A model generated the notes under the pieces. It saw only the letters and a list, made by a program, of their open reading frames with translations. It made no database searches and was not told where the DNA came from. DNA of 64,000 nucleotides, taken from contig NZ_CP061080.1 in assembly GCF_014495845.1 (NCBI RefSeq), positions 3,399,001-3,463,000 on the forward strand, given 5' to 3'. Each line of letters begins with the position of its first letter. Position 1 is the stretch's first letter. This document shows positions 29,754 through 38,496 of this stretch, in pieces. Both the position numbers and the translations under genes were made by a program. Source of the DNA: Aquibium microcysteis (GTDB lineage: Bacteria > Pseudomonadota > Alphaproteobacteria > Rhizobiales > Rhizobiaceae).

Positions 29754-30825
29754 TCTCGCCCATCTCGGCGAGGAGCTTCGTCTGGTGATCGGAGATCAGC
29801 GCGCCGATCACGTCGTCGAGGTCGCCTTCCATCACCCGGTCGAGCTTGTAGAGGGTGAGGTTGATGCGATGATCGGTGAGCCGCCCCTGCGGAAAATTGT
29901 AGGTCCGGATGCGCTCCGAGCGGTCGCCGGACCCGACCTGAAGCCGCCGCGCCTCCGAGCGCTCGTCTGCCGCCTTGGTACGCTGCATGTCGAACAGGCG
30001 CGCGCGCAGGATCTGCATGGCGCGCGCCCGGTTCTGGTGCTGCGACTTCTCCGCCTGCACCACCACCACGCCGGTCGGCAGGTGGGTGATGCGCACCGCC
30101 GAATCGGTGGTGTTGACGTGCTGCCCGCCGGCGCCCGAGGCGCGCATCGTGTCGATACGGATGTCCTCGTTGCGGATCTCGACGTCGATCTCCTCTGCCT
30201 CCGGCAGCACCGCGACCGTCGCCGCCGACGTATGGATGCGCCCGCTCGCTTCCGTCGCCGGCACGCGCTGCACCCGGTGCACGCCCGATTCGAACTTCAG
30301 CTTCGAGAACACGCCCTTGCCGGAGACGGTGGCGATGATCTCCTTGTAGCCGCCGGCATCGCCCTCGCTCGCCGAGACCACCTCGACCTTCCAGCCATGG
30401 TCGGCGGCGTAGCGCTCGTACATGCGGAACAGGTCGCCCGCGAAGATCGCGGCCTCGTCGCCGCCGGTGCCGGCACGGATTTCCAGGATGGCGCTGCGGG
30501 CATCGGCCGCGTCCTTGGGCAGGAGCAGCAGCTGGATCGCCTGCTCGACCGCCTCGATCCGCTCCACCACCTCGTCGAGCTCGGCCTCGGCCAGTTCGCG
30601 CATCTCCGCGTCGGTCGCCTTGTCGGACAGCATCGCCCGGATGTCGTCCCGCTCCCGCTCGGCCGCGCGCAGCGCCTTCACCTGCACGACGAGGTCCTGT
30701 ATCTCGGAATATTCCGAGGCGAGCCGGACATAGGTCTCCGAATCCGGCCCGGCCGCCAGCTGCGCCTCGATGTACTCGTGGCGTTTCAGGACCTGGTCCA
30801 TGCGGTCGGCGGGGAGAGTGGTCAT
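29746..30825 (-). CDS. prfA: Peptide chain release factor 1
   Basis: A 359-aa RF1 that terminates translation at UAA and UAG. The tripeptide PAT in [17 protein letters not shown] distinguishes RF1 from RF2, and the GGQ catalytic motif is in [18 protein letters not shown]. The ATG at 30825 ([20 protein letters not shown]) is chosen as start; the frame extends 36 bases upstream without support. It is probably part of a ptsP-prfA-prmC order in the ancestor, now separated from ptsP by an AT-rich insert. Confidence 0.97.
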   Translation of the reverse strand: MTTLPADRMDQVLKRHEYIEAQLAAGPDSETYVRLASEYSEIQDLVVQVKALRAAERERDDIRAMLSDKATDAEMRELAEAELDEVVERIEAVEQAIQLLLLPKDAADARSAILEIRAGTGGDEAAIFAGDLFRMYERYAADHGWKVEVVSASEGDAGGYKEIIATVSGKGVFSKLKFESGVHRVQRVPATEASGRIHTSAATVAVLPEAEEIDVEIRNEDIRIDTMRASGAGGQHVNTTDSAVRITHLPTGVVVVQAEKSQHQNRARAMQILRARLFDMQRTKAADERSEARRLQVGSGDRSERIRTYNFPQGRLTDHRINLTLYKLDRVMEGDLDDVIGALISDHQTKLLAEMGENG

Positions 30826-30927
30826 GATTGGGCTATTTACCGGTTTATCCGGCCTACGCAATGCTGGGGGGCGGAAGCCTTAAGGGCAAGGCCAGAGGGG
30901 GTTCTGGATTTGCGGCACCGAAATCGC

Positions 30928-31839
30928 TCAAAGCTCGCGGGCGGTCAGCGACCATGATGCTATGTCCCTGCCAATTTGAACCCACTCGTCTCTTAACTTC
31001 TCAATGTCCGACGCAGATACAAGGGCTCGATCTAGGCCTTCAAACTGATCGCCTTGAAATACCGGTAAATCACCACTGTGCTCGCATGCAAAGTATATTC
31101 CTATAAAATCAGCAACTTGCTTCAGCTCCTTGATGGCATCACGCGCGTGATCTAAGTTAAAATTCTGAAGCGTCTTTCCCTCACGGCTCTTAGCGCTTCC
31201 TGCATGAGCGATGTGAGAGTTAACGTGTTCAGCTATTTCGTCCATGCGAGAGAGCCTCCGCTCCAGTCGCAAAAAAACATTTTCATCAATATAATCATTA
31301 GAGGCGCGTCTATCCTCGGAAACGCTGCTCAACTCGTCAAAGAATCTTTGGCTACACTCATGCTTTCTAATTTCCGGATTGCCCCAAATCGGCGCACCGC
31401 TCACAGAACGTAATTTTCGTTCATGATCTTCTCGAAGATCATCGATGGTACCGCGCGCGCCCCATACCCGCTCCACATAGACTTGGCGAGTGAGGCGATC
31501 TCGGCAAGATTGTATATCGCCCACGACCGATCGCAGCGAATAAACACCTTTTGGACCGTGCAGGGGCGCGCGATCCAGAAGACGCCTAATCCCCATGAGA
31601 AGCTTATACCAATAGCCATTCGAAATCATCTCAAAGAGCATTCCATTGATCGGCGGGCTCTTCTCGCGATATTGATTGGAAAATCTGATCGCTGACACTA
31701 TCGATCTAAATGCAGCAAAGTCCCATAACATCTCAGAAACACTATTGTTAATACCCATCTCACAATCTTGGAATGCCTGCCGCCAAAGCAAAATCCTGTC
31801 TTGAAGGTTATTCACACACTGCTTCTGACTGGAAGCCAT
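30928..31839 (-). CDS. AbiU2/HEPN-like accessory protein
   Basis: A 303-aa protein of visibly lower GC and different codon use than its neighbours, pointing to horizontal acquisition. Features resembling AbiU2-type HEPN proteins are the aromatic-rich GYWYKLLMGIRRLLD (about 75-89), followed by SL-containing helices, and HVNSHIAHAG (about 205-214), comparable to the family's 'IAH' motif. The Arg of a canonical R-x4-6-H nuclease motif is not obvious there. AbiU-type genes are associated with abortive infection. It has no signal peptide or membrane segment. It is preceded on the same strand by a 51-aa gene, after a 61-base gap. Function is inferred only from resemblance. Confidence 0.5.
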   Translation of the reverse strand: MASSQKQCVNNLQDRILLWRQAFQDCEMGINNSVSEMLWDFAAFRSIVSAIRFSNQYREKSPPINGMLFEMISNGYWYKLLMGIRRLLDRAPLHGPKGVYSLRSVVGDIQSCRDRLTRQVYVERVWGARGTIDDLREDHERKLRSVSGAPIWGNPEIRKHECSQRFFDELSSVSEDRRASNDYIDENVFLRLERRLSRMDEIAEHVNSHIAHAGSAKSREGKTLQNFNLDHARDAIKELKQVADFIGIYFACEHSGDLPVFQGDQFEGLDRALVSASDIEKLRDEWVQIGRDIASWSLTAREL

Positions 31840-31900
31840 AATTTTTTCCCAACGATTATATTATTGAAAATTCGACAGCGCAAATCACTTTAATAAAATT

Positions 31901-32056
31901 TTAGCGAATATCTCTACGAAGCGATCCGTCCGTCGTCGCTTCAACTGAATTACGATATTCCAGATACTCCCGATACAGCCGATCCGCTTCGGCCTCGATC
32001 GCCTTGCGATGGACAGAATCAAGAGCAGCCACCTTCTCTTGAAGGGTAATTGACAT
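31901..32056 (-). CDS. Small 51-aa protein upstream of the AbiU2-like gene
   Basis: A 51-codon frame from ATG (32056-32054) to TAA (31903-31901), with AGGAAGG ending about 10 bases before the start. The product begins MSITLQEKVAALDSVHRKAI and is a charged, mostly helical peptide (AEADRLYREYLEYRN). It shares the low GC of the next gene and probably its transcript. It could be an antitoxin-like or accessory partner; no family was recognised. A longer overlapping frame in this region has no such signals. Confidence 0.55.
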   Translation of the reverse strand: MSITLQEKVAALDSVHRKAIEAEADRLYREYLEYRNSVEATTDGSLRRDIR

Positions 32057-32164
32057 AGCCTAGTACCTTCCTGTGCCGCAAAGTAAGGCATAGCATTCGG
32101 GCGGGACTTCTGCAAAGATCACACGAAAAGATAAATCCATTCGTGAGCAGAGAAGTCTGCCCAT

Positions 32165-34435
32165 CTAGACCGGGATCTCGTGCTCCGCCGCAAAGGCCCG
32201 CAGCATCGCACGGGCGTCGTGGGTCGCGCCGCCGTCGCCGAGGATCAGCCCCATCTGGGCGGTCAGCGTCTCGACCGGCAGGTCGACCAGCATGGCCTTG
32301 ACCGGGCCGATGGCGGCGGCCGACATCGAGATCGAGCGGAAGCCGAGGCCGATCAGCGCCATGGCCGAGATCGGCCGGCTGGCGAGCTCGCCGCACAGCG
32401 TCACCGGCGTGCCCGCGCGTGTCCCCGCGTCGAGCACCGACTTCAGTGCCCGCAGGAACGGCGCCGACAGCGGGTCGAAGCGCGAGGCCACCGTGCCGTT
32501 GCCGCGGTCGGTCGCGGTCATGAACTGGAACAGGTCGTTCGAGCCGATCGAGACGAAGTCGACCTCCCGCATCAGCTCGTCGAGCTGGAACAGCAAAGAC
32601 GGCACCTCCACCATCGCGCCGATGGCGAGGCTGGTCGGCAGCAGGTGGCCGAAGCGCGCGAGGTGCCTGACCTCGCGGTCGATGATCGCCCGCGCCCGTC
32701 GGATCTCGGAGACCTCGGTGACCATCGGCAGCATGACGCGCAGCTCGCGCCCGCCCGCCGCCTTCAGCAGCGCGCGGAACTGCGTGCGCAGGAGCGCCGG
32801 GCGGTCGAGCGTCAGGCGGATCGCGCGCCAGCCGAGCGCCGGGTTCTCCTCCTTCTCCGAGCCGCGGAAATAGGGCAGCACCTTGTCGCCGCCGATGTCG
32901 ATGGTGCGGAAGGTCACCGGCTTGTCGCCCGCCGCCTCCAGCACCTGGCGGTACAGCGTCTCCTGCGCCTGGGCGCGCGGGAAGGTGGCCGCCACCATGA
33001 ACTGCAGCTCGGTACGGAACAGCCCAATGCCGGCCGCGCCCGCGTCGCCCAGCTGCGGCAGGTCGACCGCCAGCCCGGCATTCATCATCAGTTCGACCTT
33101 GACGCCGTCCTTCGAGACCGAGGGGCGGCTGCGCAGCTCGCGGTAGAGTTCCTGGCGGCGGGCCCGGAAGCGTGCCTTTTCGGCGAAGGCGGCCTCGACG
33201 TCGGGCTGCGGCCGAAGGTGCACCCGGCCCTCGTCGCCGTCCACGATGATCGGGTCGCCGTTCTCGGCCATCGACACCGCGCCCTTGGCCTGGCCGGTCA
33301 CCGGAATGCCGATCGCGCGGGCCACGATCACCACATGGCTGGTCGCCGCCGCGTCCTCCAGCACCAGCCCGCGCAGCTTGTCGCGTGGATAGTCGAGCAG
33401 GTCGGCCGCGCCCATCGAGCGCGACACGACGATCGCGTCCCGCGGCAGCGCGGCAGCGAGATTCTCCGGTCCGTGGCCCATCAGCTGCCTGAGCAGCCGG
33501 TTGCCGAGGTCGTCGAAGTCGTTCATCCGGTCGCGCATGTAGGGATCGGTCATGTGCATCATGCGCGCGCGCATGTCGCTCTGCACCTTCTCCACCGCCG
33601 CTTCCGCCGTCAGGCCGTTGCGCACCGCCTCTTCCAGCCGCCGCACCCAGCCGCGGTCGTGCGCGAACATGCGGTAGGCTTCGAGCACGGCGCGGTGTTC
33701 GCCCTCGCTGGCGACATCGCGCCGCGACAGCATGTCGTCGATCGAGACCCTGAGAGAGCCGAGCGCCGTGTCCAGCCGGCGCAGTTCGGTGTCGACGTCC
33801 TCGTTGAACAGGTTGGTGACGACGATGCGCGGCTCGTGCAGCACCACGTGGCCGAGGCCGACGCCTTCGTTGAAGGACAGCCCGTCGATCGTCACCGGGC
33901 GCGACAGGTCGAGTTCCATGCCCGGCCGGGTCAGGCGGCGCAGGTCGCCGGTGGCGATCATCTCGGCGATGACCATCGCCGTGGTCTCCAGCGCCTCCAC
34001 CTCGTCGTCGCCGTAGTGGCGCTTGGTCTTGTTCTGGACGACGAGGACGCCGAGCGTCCGGCCGGCCCGCAGCACCGGCACGCCGAGGAAGGAGTGGTAG
34101 ATCTCCTCGCCGGTCTCCGGCAGGTAGGTGAAGGCCGGATGGTTCTGCGCATCCTGCAGGTTCAGCGCCCGGGCGCTCGCCGCGATCGTGCCGACGAGGC
34201 CCTGCCCCAGCCGCAGTTGCGCCAGATGCACGGAGCTCGGGTTCAGACCCTCGGTGGCGTAGAGCTCCAGCACCGAATCCGCCCGCAGCACGTAGAGCGA
34301 GCACACCTCGGCCACCATGTTGGAGGCGATCTCGCGCACGATGCGGTCGAGCCGGGCCTGCGGCTCCGCCGCCTCGGCCATCAGCTCGCGCAGCCGTCTC
34401 AGCAATACCCGCGGGCTGCCGGCGAATTCGCGCAT
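32165..34435 (-). CDS. ptsP: Phosphoenolpyruvate-protein phosphotransferase PtsP (EI-Ntr)
   Basis: A 756-aa first component of the nitrogen-related phosphotransferase system. An N-terminal GAF domain (about 25-150), which senses glutamine or 2-oxoglutarate in characterised homologues, precedes the enzyme I body. The phospho-His is in DAAATSHVVIVARAIGIP and the PEP-binding TIM barrel is C-terminal (about 430-720, with GIGLFRTELQFM and DFVSIGSNDLFQFM). The start at 34435 gives the family N-terminus MREFAGSPRVLLRRLRELM; the frame extends 141 bases further but without support. lysC lies 76 bases upstream on the same strand. Confidence 0.95.
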   Translation of the reverse strand: MREFAGSPRVLLRRLRELMAEAAEPQARLDRIVREIASNMVAEVCSLYVLRADSVLELYATEGLNPSSVHLAQLRLGQGLVGTIAASARALNLQDAQNHPAFTYLPETGEEIYHSFLGVPVLRAGRTLGVLVVQNKTKRHYGDDEVEALETTAMVIAEMIATGDLRRLTRPGMELDLSRPVTIDGLSFNEGVGLGHVVLHEPRIVVTNLFNEDVDTELRRLDTALGSLRVSIDDMLSRRDVASEGEHRAVLEAYRMFAHDRGWVRRLEEAVRNGLTAEAAVEKVQSDMRARMMHMTDPYMRDRMNDFDDLGNRLLRQLMGHGPENLAAALPRDAIVVSRSMGAADLLDYPRDKLRGLVLEDAAATSHVVIVARAIGIPVTGQAKGAVSMAENGDPIIVDGDEGRVHLRPQPDVEAAFAEKARFRARRQELYRELRSRPSVSKDGVKVELMMNAGLAVDLPQLGDAGAAGIGLFRTELQFMVAATFPRAQAQETLYRQVLEAAGDKPVTFRTIDIGGDKVLPYFRGSEKEENPALGWRAIRLTLDRPALLRTQFRALLKAAGGRELRVMLPMVTEVSEIRRARAIIDREVRHLARFGHLLPTSLAIGAMVEVPSLLFQLDELMREVDFVSIGSNDLFQFMTATDRGNGTVASRFDPLSAPFLRALKSVLDAGTRAGTPVTLCGELASRPISAMALIGLGFRSISMSAAAIGPVKAMLVDLPVETLTAQMGLILGDGGATHDARAMLRAFAAEHEIPV

Positions 34436-34511
34436 CGGGCGTTTCTCCCACGGCCTTCGGCCGCCTCCGCGCGAATCGCGGACGCGGCAGGCCGAGCAAC
34501 GATTGGTAGGA

Positions 34512-35786
34512 CTATTGCTTATCCAGACCGTAGACGGAATGCAAAGTCCGCACTGCAAGCTCGGTATAGGCGCCATCGATCAGGATCGAGATCTTGATCT
34601 CCGACGTCGTGATCGCGCGGATGTTGATGCCCTTCTCCGACAGCGCCTTGAAGGCGGTGGCCGCCACGCCCGCATGGCTGCGCATGCCGATGCCGATCAC
34701 CGACACCTTGGCCATGCCGGTGTCGTGCTGCACCAGTTCGAAGCCGATGGTTTCGCGCGACCGGTCGAGCACGGCGAGCGCCTTGCCGAGGTCGCTCGAC
34801 GGAACCGTGAAGGTCATGTCGGTGCGCGATCCGTCCTCGGAGATGTTCTGGACGATCATGTCGACGTTGATGTTGGCTTCCGCGAGCGGCCCGAAGATGC
34901 CGGCGGCGACGCCCGGCCGGTCGGCGACGCGGCGGAGCGATATCTGGGCCTCGTCCTTGGCGTAGGCGATGCCGGTAACGACCTGCTGTTCCACGATTTC
35001 GTCCTCGTCGCAAATGAGGGTGCCGGGGGGATTGAGAAGATCGCCCATGCCGGGCGCGTCGGGGTCCTCGAAGGAGGAGCGCACGAAGGTGCGCACCTTG
35101 TGCACCATGGCGAGTTCCACCGAGCGCACCTGCAGCACCTTGGCGCCGAGCGATGCCATTTCGAGCATCTCCTCGAAGCTGATCTTGGCCAGCCGCCGCG
35201 CCTTGGGCTCGATGCGCGGGTCCGTCGTGTAGACGCCGTCGACGTCGGTGTAGATGTCGCAGCGGTCGGCCTTCACCGCGGCCGCGATGGCCACCGCGCT
35301 GGTGTCGGAGCCACCCCGCCCCAGCGTTGCGATCCGGTTGTCCGGGCCGATGCCCTGGAAGCCGGCGATCACCGCCACCTGGCCCTCGCCGAACCGCTTG
35401 ATCAGGAACGATCCGTCGATATCCTGGATTCGTGCGGCGCCATGCGCGTTGTCCGTGCGGATCGGGATCTGCCAGCCCTGCCAGGAGCGGGCATGGATGC
35501 CCATGGCCTGCAGCGTCAGCGCCAGCAGGCCGGACGTCACCTGTTCGCCCGAAGCCACCACGGCGTCGTATTCGCGCGCGTCGTAGATGTTGAAATTCGC
35601 GCCTTCGGCCTTCGAGGCGTCCTGCACCCAGGCCACCAGCTCGTTGGTCTTGCCGGCCATGGCCGATACGACCACGGCCACCTCGTGGCCAGCGTCCACC
35701 TCGCGTTTGACGTGCCTGGCCACGTTGCGGATCCGGGCGATGTCGGCAACCGAAGTTCCGCCGAATTTCATCACGATGCGCGCCAT
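34512..35786 (-). CDS. lysC: Aspartate kinase
   Basis: A 424-aa aspartokinase, first enzyme of lysine, threonine and methionine synthesis. The signature MKFGGTSVADIARIRN is at the N-terminus and GRGGSDTSAVAIAAAV is the nucleotide-binding region. Two ACT domains follow (about 265-345 and 350-424) for feedback control by lysine and threonine. The linkage lysC-ptsP on one strand is common in this order of bacteria. Confidence 0.96.
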   Translation of the reverse strand: MARIVMKFGGTSVADIARIRNVARHVKREVDAGHEVAVVVSAMAGKTNELVAWVQDASKAEGANFNIYDAREYDAVVASGEQVTSGLLALTLQAMGIHARSWQGWQIPIRTDNAHGAARIQDIDGSFLIKRFGEGQVAVIAGFQGIGPDNRIATLGRGGSDTSAVAIAAAVKADRCDIYTDVDGVYTTDPRIEPKARRLAKISFEEMLEMASLGAKVLQVRSVELAMVHKVRTFVRSSFEDPDAPGMGDLLNPPGTLICDEDEIVEQQVVTGIAYAKDEAQISLRRVADRPGVAAGIFGPLAEANINVDMIVQNISEDGSRTDMTFTVPSSDLGKALAVLDRSRETIGFELVQHDTGMAKVSVIGIGMRSHAGVAATAFKALSEKGINIRAITTSEIKISILIDGAYTELAVRTLHSVYGLDKQ

Positions 35787-36017
35787 GGAAGCGATGTGCC
35801 TTTGCGGGGGTCGCGGCCTCTCCGGTCGCGGAAACTGAAGGGCGCGCGGCGGGCTTTGCCGCCGCGCGGATGCGCGGCTTCCTTAGCCAAAGCGTCCCCG
35901 CTTCGCAAGCACCGGCCGGGCGGTCGTTCGGCGCTGAACGAAGCGTCACTCATGCGGGTGCTTGAACCGCGCGTCCGGCCGGGCTTATCTGGCGCAACCA
36001 CGCAGACGAGGCATGCA

Positions 36018-36740
36018 ATGAATGCGAAGACGCCGCCCCGGCGCATGCGGCTCACCAGGGACCATGTCGCACTGCTCGCCCGCGACATTCCCGATCCCGG
36101 CTTTCAGGTCTTCCCCGGCATGGTTCCCGCGACCGATGCCGACTACGAACGTGCCGTCGCCGAGATCATGGCCGGTGCGCCCGAGGACGGGTTCTGGGTG
36201 TTCGGCTACGGCTCGCTGATCTGGAACCCGGAATTCGACTTCGTGGAGCGCCGCACGGCGCTGGCGCGCGGCTGGCACCGGCGCTTCTGCCTCGGCTGGG
36301 ACTACCGCTACCGCGGCAACCGCGAGCAGCCGGGCCTGATGCTGGCGATCGATCGCGGCGGCCAGTGCCACGGCGTGGTGTTTCGCCTGCCCGGCGACGC
36401 GATCAAGGCCAACATGGACCGGCTGATCCGGCGCGAGATGAGCATGGTGCCGTCCGCCTTCCCGCCGCGCTGGATCAAGGTGACGACACCGCAAGGGCCG
36501 CTGAAGGCGCTGACCTTCGCGATGAACCGCAAGAGCGGCCGCTATGTCAGCGAACTCGACGACGAGGCCACCGCCGACATGCTCGCTACCGCCTGCGGCT
36601 TCCGCGGCTCGATGGCGGAGTATCTGCACGCGACCGTCGAGCACCTGGAACAGATGGGCATCCACGACCGCCATCTCTGGCGCCTGCAGCACCTCACCGC
36701 CGAGCGCATCGAGCGCCTGCATGGGGCCTGCACTGCCTGA
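36018..36740 (+). CDS. chaC: Gamma-glutamylcyclotransferase, ChaC family
   Basis: A 240-aa ChaC-type enzyme that converts glutathione to 5-oxoproline and Cys-Gly. The substrate-binding motif FGYGSLIWNPEFDF is at about 62-75, and the core continues with GLMLAIDRGGQCHGVVFRLP. The catalytic Glu is expected in the C-terminal half of this core but was not pinned down here. The start is the ATG at 36018; the much longer open frame upstream is antisense shadow of lysC. A small RiPP-like gene follows 137 bases later. Confidence 0.9.
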   Translation: MNAKTPPRRMRLTRDHVALLARDIPDPGFQVFPGMVPATDADYERAVAEIMAGAPEDGFWVFGYGSLIWNPEFDFVERRTALARGWHRRFCLGWDYRYRGNREQPGLMLAIDRGGQCHGVVFRLPGDAIKANMDRLIRREMSMVPSAFPPRWIKVTTPQGPLKALTFAMNRKSGRYVSELDDEATADMLATACGFRGSMAEYLHATVEHLEQMGIHDRHLWRLQHLTAERIERLHGACTA

Positions 36741-36877
36741 ACGGAGCGGTCGCGACCGGGCTCCGATCGACGCCTGTGGCGACTTCCGATGCACGACGCC
36801 GGCGGGAAAAATTTCGAGGAGACCAGCTGCAGATTTTGATGTATTGGCCGCCCGTTGCAACCATGGAAGGTAGAACG

Positions 36878-36994
36878 ATGAATCGTACATACGAGAAACC
36901 GGTGCTTTCGAAGCGCGGCAGGCTCGGTACCGTGGCAGCGGCGCCGACGTCGCTGGTGCCCCCGCCGCTGCCGCCCTTACCGCCGCGCGACTGA
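36878..36994 (+). CDS. Putative RiPP (lasso-type leader) precursor peptide
   Basis: A 38-aa peptide with GGAAGG about 10 bases upstream. The first half, TYEKPVLSKRGRLGTV, follows the Y-x2-P-x-L-x3-G leader motif used by lasso-peptide maturation (recognised by the B1/RRE protein). The second half is Ala-rich and then almost all Pro and Leu (VPPPLPPLPPRD), an unusual core with Asp at the very end. An in-frame ATG at 36863 could add five residues. No lasso cyclase, leader peptidase or transporter gene lies nearby; ChaC is upstream and a membrane dipeptidase downstream on the other strand. NCBI-style annotation often labels such rhizobial orphans 'putative RiPP precursor'. Confidence 0.65.
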   Translation: MNRTYEKPVLSKRGRLGTVAAAPTSLVPPPLPPLPPRD

Positions 36995-37288
36995 TCCGCC
37001 GTGGAGCCGGGCGGCATCGAGTGCCCGCCTGCTGAAGCGTGTCTCCCGAAGGTGGGCGCCGGTCCCGGGTGAAGGGCACGCGCGAAGACGAAGACCTGAA
37101 GCGTGCGGCGCGATTCTGAAAGATTGCGACACGCTTTAGGGCGGGCGGAGCGGATCGGGCGGGTCGCGTTAAGCTCCAGGCCAGGGTTTTCGGCCGCGCT
37201 GCCTCGCGCGGCCCTACCGAATGCATCCGGCTGGACGACGCCGTTCCGCCGCTGACGGACGAACCCTCGCCATCGTGCGGCCTTTGAA
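36995..37288. other. Intergenic region between the RiPP-like gene and the dipeptidase gene
   Basis: 294 bases with no convincing gene. It contains GAAGCGTG twice (37034-37041 and 37098-37105) and a related GACACGCTTTAG at 37128-37139, a wording often seen in rhizobial intergenic DNA. No terminator with a T-run was found. Confidence 0.4.
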
Positions 37289-38353
37289 CTAGCCGATCGT
37301 CCGCTCGAGCAGTCCCACCCAGTTGCGCCAGGCGATCTTCTCGATCAGCTCCCGGCCGAATCCATGCGCCTCCATCGCCTCGATCAGCCGCGGCAGGCCG
37401 GCAACGTCGCGGATGGCGGCGGGCACCGGGGCGCCATCGAAATCCGACCCGAAGCCGACGCCGTCCTCGCCCAGCGCTTCCACCAGCGCGTCGAGATGGG
37501 CAATCATGACGTCGAGCGCGGTATCGCCGCCCATGCGTCCGTCGGAGCGCAGGAAGCCGGTGGCGAAGTTCAGCCCCACCATGCCGCGGCTCTCGCGGAT
37601 CGCCGACAATTGCCACTCCGTCAGGTTGCGCGCCGAGGGGCAGAGCGCGTGCACGTTGGAATGCGTGGCGACCAGCGGCGCGTCGGTGATCGCCGCGACG
37701 TCGCGGAATCCCTTCTCGTTGAGATGCGACAGGTCGACGAGGATCTTCAGCCGGTTGCAGGCCCGCACGAGCGCCTTGCCGGCATCGGTCAGTCCCGGCC
37801 CGGTGTCGGGCGTCGAGGGAAAGCGGAACGGCACGCCCTCGCCGAAGACGTTGCGGCGGCTCCAGACCGGGCCGAGCGAACGCAGGCCGGCGGCGTGCAG
37901 CACGTCGAGCAGCGCGAGATCCGGCCCGATCGCCTCCGCGCCCTCGATGTGGAACAGCGCCGCGATCGAGCCCCGGTCCATCGCCGAACGGATGTCGGCG
38001 GCACTGCGGCAGACCGTCAGCGCTCCGTCCGATGCGCGTTCGAGCCGGAACAGGATCGAGGCCATGGCGAAGGTGGCTGCGGCCGCGTCGGCCTGGGCGA
38101 GGTCCGGCGGCAGCCGCTCGTCGCTTCCGGGCGGCGGCGCGGGCGACGAGAAGTCGATCGGCCCGAGCGGCGGCGGGAAGACCGCGAAGAATCCGCCTGC
38201 GAAGCCGCCCTGCCTTGCCCGCGGCAGATCGATGTGGCCCTTGCGGGTGCCGTCGAGGAAAAGCCTTTCGGGCTCCGCGACCTTGGCGGCATGCAGCCTG
38301 AGCAGGGTGTCGTTGTGGCCGTCGAAGACCGGGACGGGCGTGGATGGGGGCAT
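37289..38353 (-). CDS. Membrane (renal-type) dipeptidase, M19 family
   Basis: A 354-aa zinc dipeptidase. Family motifs are the metal-binding FDGHNDTLLRL near the N-terminus, the bridging Glu in ALFHIEGAEAIG, LVDLSHLNEKGF, and ATHSNVHALCPSARN, then VGFGSDFDGAPVP. The start at 38353 begins MPPSTPVPVFDGHND; a much longer upstream frame is antisense shadow of the carboxylase. It has no signal peptide, so it is probably cytosolic. Such enzymes hydrolyse dipeptides, including Cys-Gly, which would fit the nearby ChaC; that link is inference. Confidence 0.92.
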   Translation of the reverse strand: MPPSTPVPVFDGHNDTLLRLHAAKVAEPERLFLDGTRKGHIDLPRARQGGFAGGFFAVFPPPLGPIDFSSPAPPPGSDERLPPDLAQADAAAATFAMASILFRLERASDGALTVCRSAADIRSAMDRGSIAALFHIEGAEAIGPDLALLDVLHAAGLRSLGPVWSRRNVFGEGVPFRFPSTPDTGPGLTDAGKALVRACNRLKILVDLSHLNEKGFRDVAAITDAPLVATHSNVHALCPSARNLTEWQLSAIRESRGMVGLNFATGFLRSDGRMGGDTALDVMIAHLDALVEALGEDGVGFGSDFDGAPVPAAIRDVAGLPRLIEAMEAHGFGRELIEKIAWRNWVGLLERTIG

Positions 38354-38496
38354 GGGCAGACGTTCGGTCTCCGTTGCGGGTCGTGAGCGACCGCTCTCCG
38401 GCGCGCGCCGGGCCTTCAGTCCTAGCGGAGCCCGGCAGGCGGGGCAAACGCGAACGTGGCGTCCCGGAGACGGCGACCGGACTGCCCCTTCCGCCG

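Noticed and set aside
31885..32115. 76-codon - strand frame over the AT-rich insert
   Set aside because: It overlaps the 51-codon frame in another phase, lacks a ribosome-binding site and has a basic, non-protein-like composition.
35843..35868. Strong GC hairpin between lysC and chaC
   Set aside because: Ten-base arms around a 6-nt loop, but no T-run on either side and no known lysine riboswitch features. It may be chance in very GC-rich DNA, so it was not called as a terminator or riboswitch.
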